Source of the DNA: Sphaerisporangium corydalis
GTDB lineage: Bacteria > Actinomycetota > Actinomycetes > Streptosporangiales > Streptosporangiaceae
Direction: 5' to 3'
Length of the DNA: 64,000 nt
Assembly (NCBI RefSeq): GCF_025506355.1
Contig: NZ_JANZYP010000024.1
Location: 1-64,000, forward strand
The position numbers and the translations under genes are program-made. A model generated the notes under the pieces. That model saw nothing but the letters and a program-made list of their open reading frames with translations, was not told the origin of the DNA and ran no database searches. Positions 61,862-64,000 of this stretch are shown here, piece after piece (the first letter of the stretch is position 1; each line of letters starts with the position of its first letter).

Positions 61862-62977
61862 ATGAAACGTGACACCGTCCGCGATTCCCGAACACCAGTG
61901 GAACTGAAGAACCTGCATCGGGTGCGGATCGAAGAGGTCTTCCGGCTCGGCGCCCTCCGCGACGGCGTGCGTTTCGCCACCACCGAGATCCGGCTCCCCA
62001 TCCTGGGGCAGGTGCTGCCGCGCATCGAGATCGTGATCAGCGGCCCCGGCTTCCAGAAGAAGATCACGGTGCGGGTGAGCCAGTCGTCCCCGTTCGTCTT
62101 CGACGGCTCCCGGCTGAGCGCGCTGATCAACGGCGAGGAGCGCGGGGTCGACTGCGAGCAGTTCGTGGACGAGGACCGCGCGCCGACCGGGATGTACAAC
62201 TTCGGGTTGCTGCGCGAGAACGGCACCCGCAGCTTCGTCTTCGACTACCACACCTACTGCGCCTACTCCTGCGACTTCTGCTTCAAGGAGAGCGAGTGGG
62301 AGGTGCTGTCGGTCCAGCAGGCGAAGACCGGCAACTACAAGGCCAACTTCGAGGAGTGCCTGACCTACGTCGGCGAGCACGCCGAGGACTTCCACACCAA
62401 GTACGACATCGTCTGGCTGTGCACCGGCAGCATCACCAACGAGGCGGTGGAGCTGGACCGCCACTGCCGGATGGCGCGGACGCTGCGCGAGGCCGGCTAC
62501 CAGGAGGGGATCTACGTCTCGCAGGTGATCCCGCCGAGCCTCATCGGGCACAGGGAACGCCGGCTCGAATACCTGAACACCCTGCGGGAGTCCGGTGTGT
62601 CCCGCTTCAACAGCGGGATCGAGGTGGTCAGCTCCGACTACCGCCGCCGGCTCATCCACGGGTACAAGGCGGACATCACCTTCGACGACTACGTGGACGT
62701 GTTCACCGACGCGGTGGAGGTGTTCGGCGCCCACAACGTCGGCAGCTGCCTGCTGGCCGGGATCGAACCCGCCGAGGAGACCCTGCGCGGGCTGCGCAGG
62801 ATCGCCGAGCTGGGCGTCGTCCCCTCGCCCACGGTCTTCACCGCGTTCGTGGTCAAGCAGGAGAGCATCCCGTTCATGTACGACCTGGACGAGCTCATCG
62901 ACGTGCACGTCCGGTTCAACGAGATCATCGACCACTACGGGCTGCCCGTCTTCTCGGGGGTATTCAGCCTTGCCTGA
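61862..62977 (+). CDS. Radical SAM enzyme with uncharacterised N-terminal domain
   Basis: The 371-residue protein binds a 4Fe-4S cluster through Cys133, Cys137 and Cys140 (CAYSCDFC, canonical CxxxCxxC) and cleaves SAM to make a 5'-deoxyadenosyl radical. The barrel follows (VWLCTGSITNEAVELDRH). Residues 1-125 form a beta-rich domain of a type I do not recognise (IRLPILGQVLPRIEIVIS). There is no SPASM C-terminal extension; the protein ends soon after the barrel. The start is ATG at 61862, six bases after GGAGG. The last eight bases overlap the next gene. The reaction is unknown. Confidence 0.9.
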   Translation: MKRDTVRDSRTPVELKNLHRVRIEEVFRLGALRDGVRFATTEIRLPILGQVLPRIEIVISGPGFQKKITVRVSQSSPFVFDGSRLSALINGEERGVDCEQFVDEDRAPTGMYNFGLLRENGTRSFVFDYHTYCAYSCDFCFKESEWEVLSVQQAKTGNYKANFEECLTYVGEHAEDFHTKYDIVWLCTGSITNEAVELDRHCRMARTLREAGYQEGIYVSQVIPPSLIGHRERRLEYLNTLRESGVSRFNSGIEVVSSDYRRRLIHGYKADITFDDYVDVFTDAVEVFGAHNVGSCLLAGIEPAEETLRGLRRIAELGVVPSPTVFTAFVVKQESIPFMYDLDELIDVHVRFNEIIDHYGLPVFSGVFSLA

Positions 62978-63875
62978 ACTGGAGACGCGCGGCGCGGAGC
63001 TGAGCCTGACCGAGGAGACCGCCGGCGAGATCGCACGCTGGTCCTCGGCCCTGGCCGGGGACGCGTACCGCGCGGCGGAACGGTCCCGGGCCGAGGCGCC
63101 CGGACTGGCCTTCGTCGCGCCCGATCTGGCGGCCGAAGTGGTGCGCTTCGGCCGCCTGCTCGGGCGGGCCGGCCTGCTGCGCGTCACCGGGGTGCGGATC
63201 CCCGGCCGCCTCCCGCCGACACCCGGCCGGCCGTACGTGGAGGTGCGGCGGCCGGTCGGGACCGAACCGCTGCTGCTGGCCGTCGCCGGCCTGGCCGGCG
63301 AGGTCGTCTCGTTCGCCGACTGGCACGGAGGCGACCGGGTGCAGAACCTGTACCCGCTGCGCTCGGAGGCCGGGCGGCAGAACGCGAGCAACGCCGTCCA
63401 CCTGGAGATGCACACCGAGACGGCGTTCCGCCCCACCACCCCCGACGCCCTCGCGCTGCTCTGCCTGCGGCACGACGACCGCGCCCGCACCCTGGCCTGC
63501 GACCTGCTGGACGTGTGGGCCGGCCTGGACTCCGGCGTGAGACGGGCGCTGGCCGAGCCCGCGTACGCCTTCGAGCTCCCCGGAGGGACGACCACCGAGC
63601 CCAAGCCGGTGGCCACCGAGTGGCGCGGCCGGCCGCGTTTCAACTACGCCGACGCGGTGTGCTCGGTGGACGCCGAGCACCGGGGGGCCCTGCTGGCGCT
63701 CAAGGAGGGCATCCGCGACCGGACCACGCAGATCACCCTCATGGCGGGGGACCTGCTGCTCATCGACAACACCCACGTCGTCCACGGCCGCACCGGCTAC
63801 GGGCCCCGCTACGACGGCGGCGACCGCTGGCTGCAACGCTGCCTGATCCGGGCCGCCCCGGGGGAACGGGAGTGA
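62970..63875 (+). CDS. Clavaminate-synthase-like Fe(II)/2-oxoglutarate oxygenase (second)
   Basis: The 301-residue protein is a paralogue of the first oxygenase in this operon. It keeps the iron ligands in MHTETAFRP and HVVHGRTG and the 2OG-binding segment GGDRWLQR. The best start is TTG at 62970, overlapping the radical SAM stop by eight bases and nine bases after GGGGG. Two related oxygenases in one operon usually act at successive steps, for example two hydroxylations or a hydroxylation and a desaturation; which occur here is unknown. The following gene starts one base after the stop codon. Confidence 0.88.
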   Translation: MPELETRGAELSLTEETAGEIARWSSALAGDAYRAAERSRAEAPGLAFVAPDLAAEVVRFGRLLGRAGLLRVTGVRIPGRLPPTPGRPYVEVRRPVGTEPLLLAVAGLAGEVVSFADWHGGDRVQNLYPLRSEAGRQNASNAVHLEMHTETAFRPTTPDALALLCLRHDDRARTLACDLLDVWAGLDSGVRRALAEPAYAFELPGGTTTEPKPVATEWRGRPRFNYADAVCSVDAEHRGALLALKEGIRDRTTQITLMAGDLLLIDNTHVVHGRTGYGPRYDGGDRWLQRCLIRAAPGERE

Positions 63876-63876
63876 G

Positions 63877-64000
63877 GTGGCCGGCCAGGCGGGCGAGACC
63901 CGTCCCGTCAGGCTCGGGCTCGCCTGCACCGGCTGGATCGCCGAATGGGCCGTCCACCAGCCGATCAGGGACGGCTCCCCGGCCACCGTGGCGTTCGTCG
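63877..64000 (+). CDS. Gfo/Idh/MocA-family oxidoreductase, N-terminal end only
   Basis: Forty-one codons are visible before the right edge. After a short lead comes the segment VRLGLACTGWIAEWAVHQP, which fits the N-terminal Rossmann NAD(P)-binding motif of Gfo/Idh/MocA dehydrogenases. These oxidise hydroxyls of sugars, inositols and related compounds. The start is GTG at 63877, one base after the oxygenase stop, so it belongs to the same operon. The assignment rests on a short stretch. Confidence 0.65.
   Translation, partial: MAGQAGETRPVRLGLACTGWIAEWAVHQPIRDGSPATVAFV

Overview
The window is 64 kb of very GC-rich chromosomal DNA from an actinomycete. Start codons are often GTG or TTG, gene pairs overlap by ATGA, and TTA codons are almost absent. 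The run mfd, mazG, eno, ftsB-like, DUF501, ppx and ndh is a conserved actinobacterial core block. The composition and gene content suggest a Streptosporangium- or Nonomuraea-like organism rather than Streptomyces, but that is an inference. I see no phage genes, transposases or CRISPR arrays.

Layout. 1-6.7 kb: a polysaccharide chain-length (Wzz-like) gene cut by the left edge, a divergent GH26-like glycosidase, an APS kinase, a SigE-family ECF sigma factor coupled to a membrane-anchored beta-propeller protein, and a methyltransferase. 7-18.3 kb: the housekeeping block (mfd, a SurA-like lipoprotein, mazG, eno, ftsB-like, DUF501, ppx/gppA, family 5 uracil-DNA glycosylase, ndh). ndh carries a Rex-type operator. 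18.5 kb: one tRNA gene with a UAA anticodon but a class I (short variable loop) shape. 18.7-31 kb: regulators and small-molecule enzymes (MmyB-type regulator with LLM oxidoreductase, Bax1-like membrane protein, F420/PPOX enzyme, thiolase, lipoprotein, SGNH hydrolase, cystathionine beta-synthase, orphan histidine kinase, reduced MMPL-like protein). 31-44 kb: cystathionine gamma-synthase/lyase, a VWA plus MoxR-like pair, FIST sensor protein, ROK kinase, threonine ammonia-lyase, M1 peptidase, and HPPD with a divergent Lrp regulator. 44-49 kb: class A PBP and a DUF255 thioredoxin-fold protein.

The right end looks accessory. Two half-size ABC exporter genes stand divergently from an archaeal-type aspartyl-tRNA synthetase, whose leader folds as a T-box riboswitch. 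The antisequestrator has a seven-base UGGC-containing bulge, and a hairpin hides the ribosome binding site. Next come a fused ATPase-permease and a LAL-type LuxR regulator. An operon then runs off the edge: a clavaminate-synthase-like Fe(II)/2OG oxygenase, an amidohydrolase, a radical SAM enzyme, a second oxygenase and the start of a Gfo/Idh/MocA oxidoreductase. I read this as a small-molecule biosynthetic locus of unknown product, with transport and possible self-resistance genes beside it.

A second theme is short tandem repeats. Several lie exactly at the 3' ends of genes and include the stop codon (ftsB-like, the PQQ-like lipoprotein, the LAL regulator; a similar array follows ppx). Others lie upstream of cysC and the FIST gene, and one expands the ROK kinase by in-frame 42-bp units.
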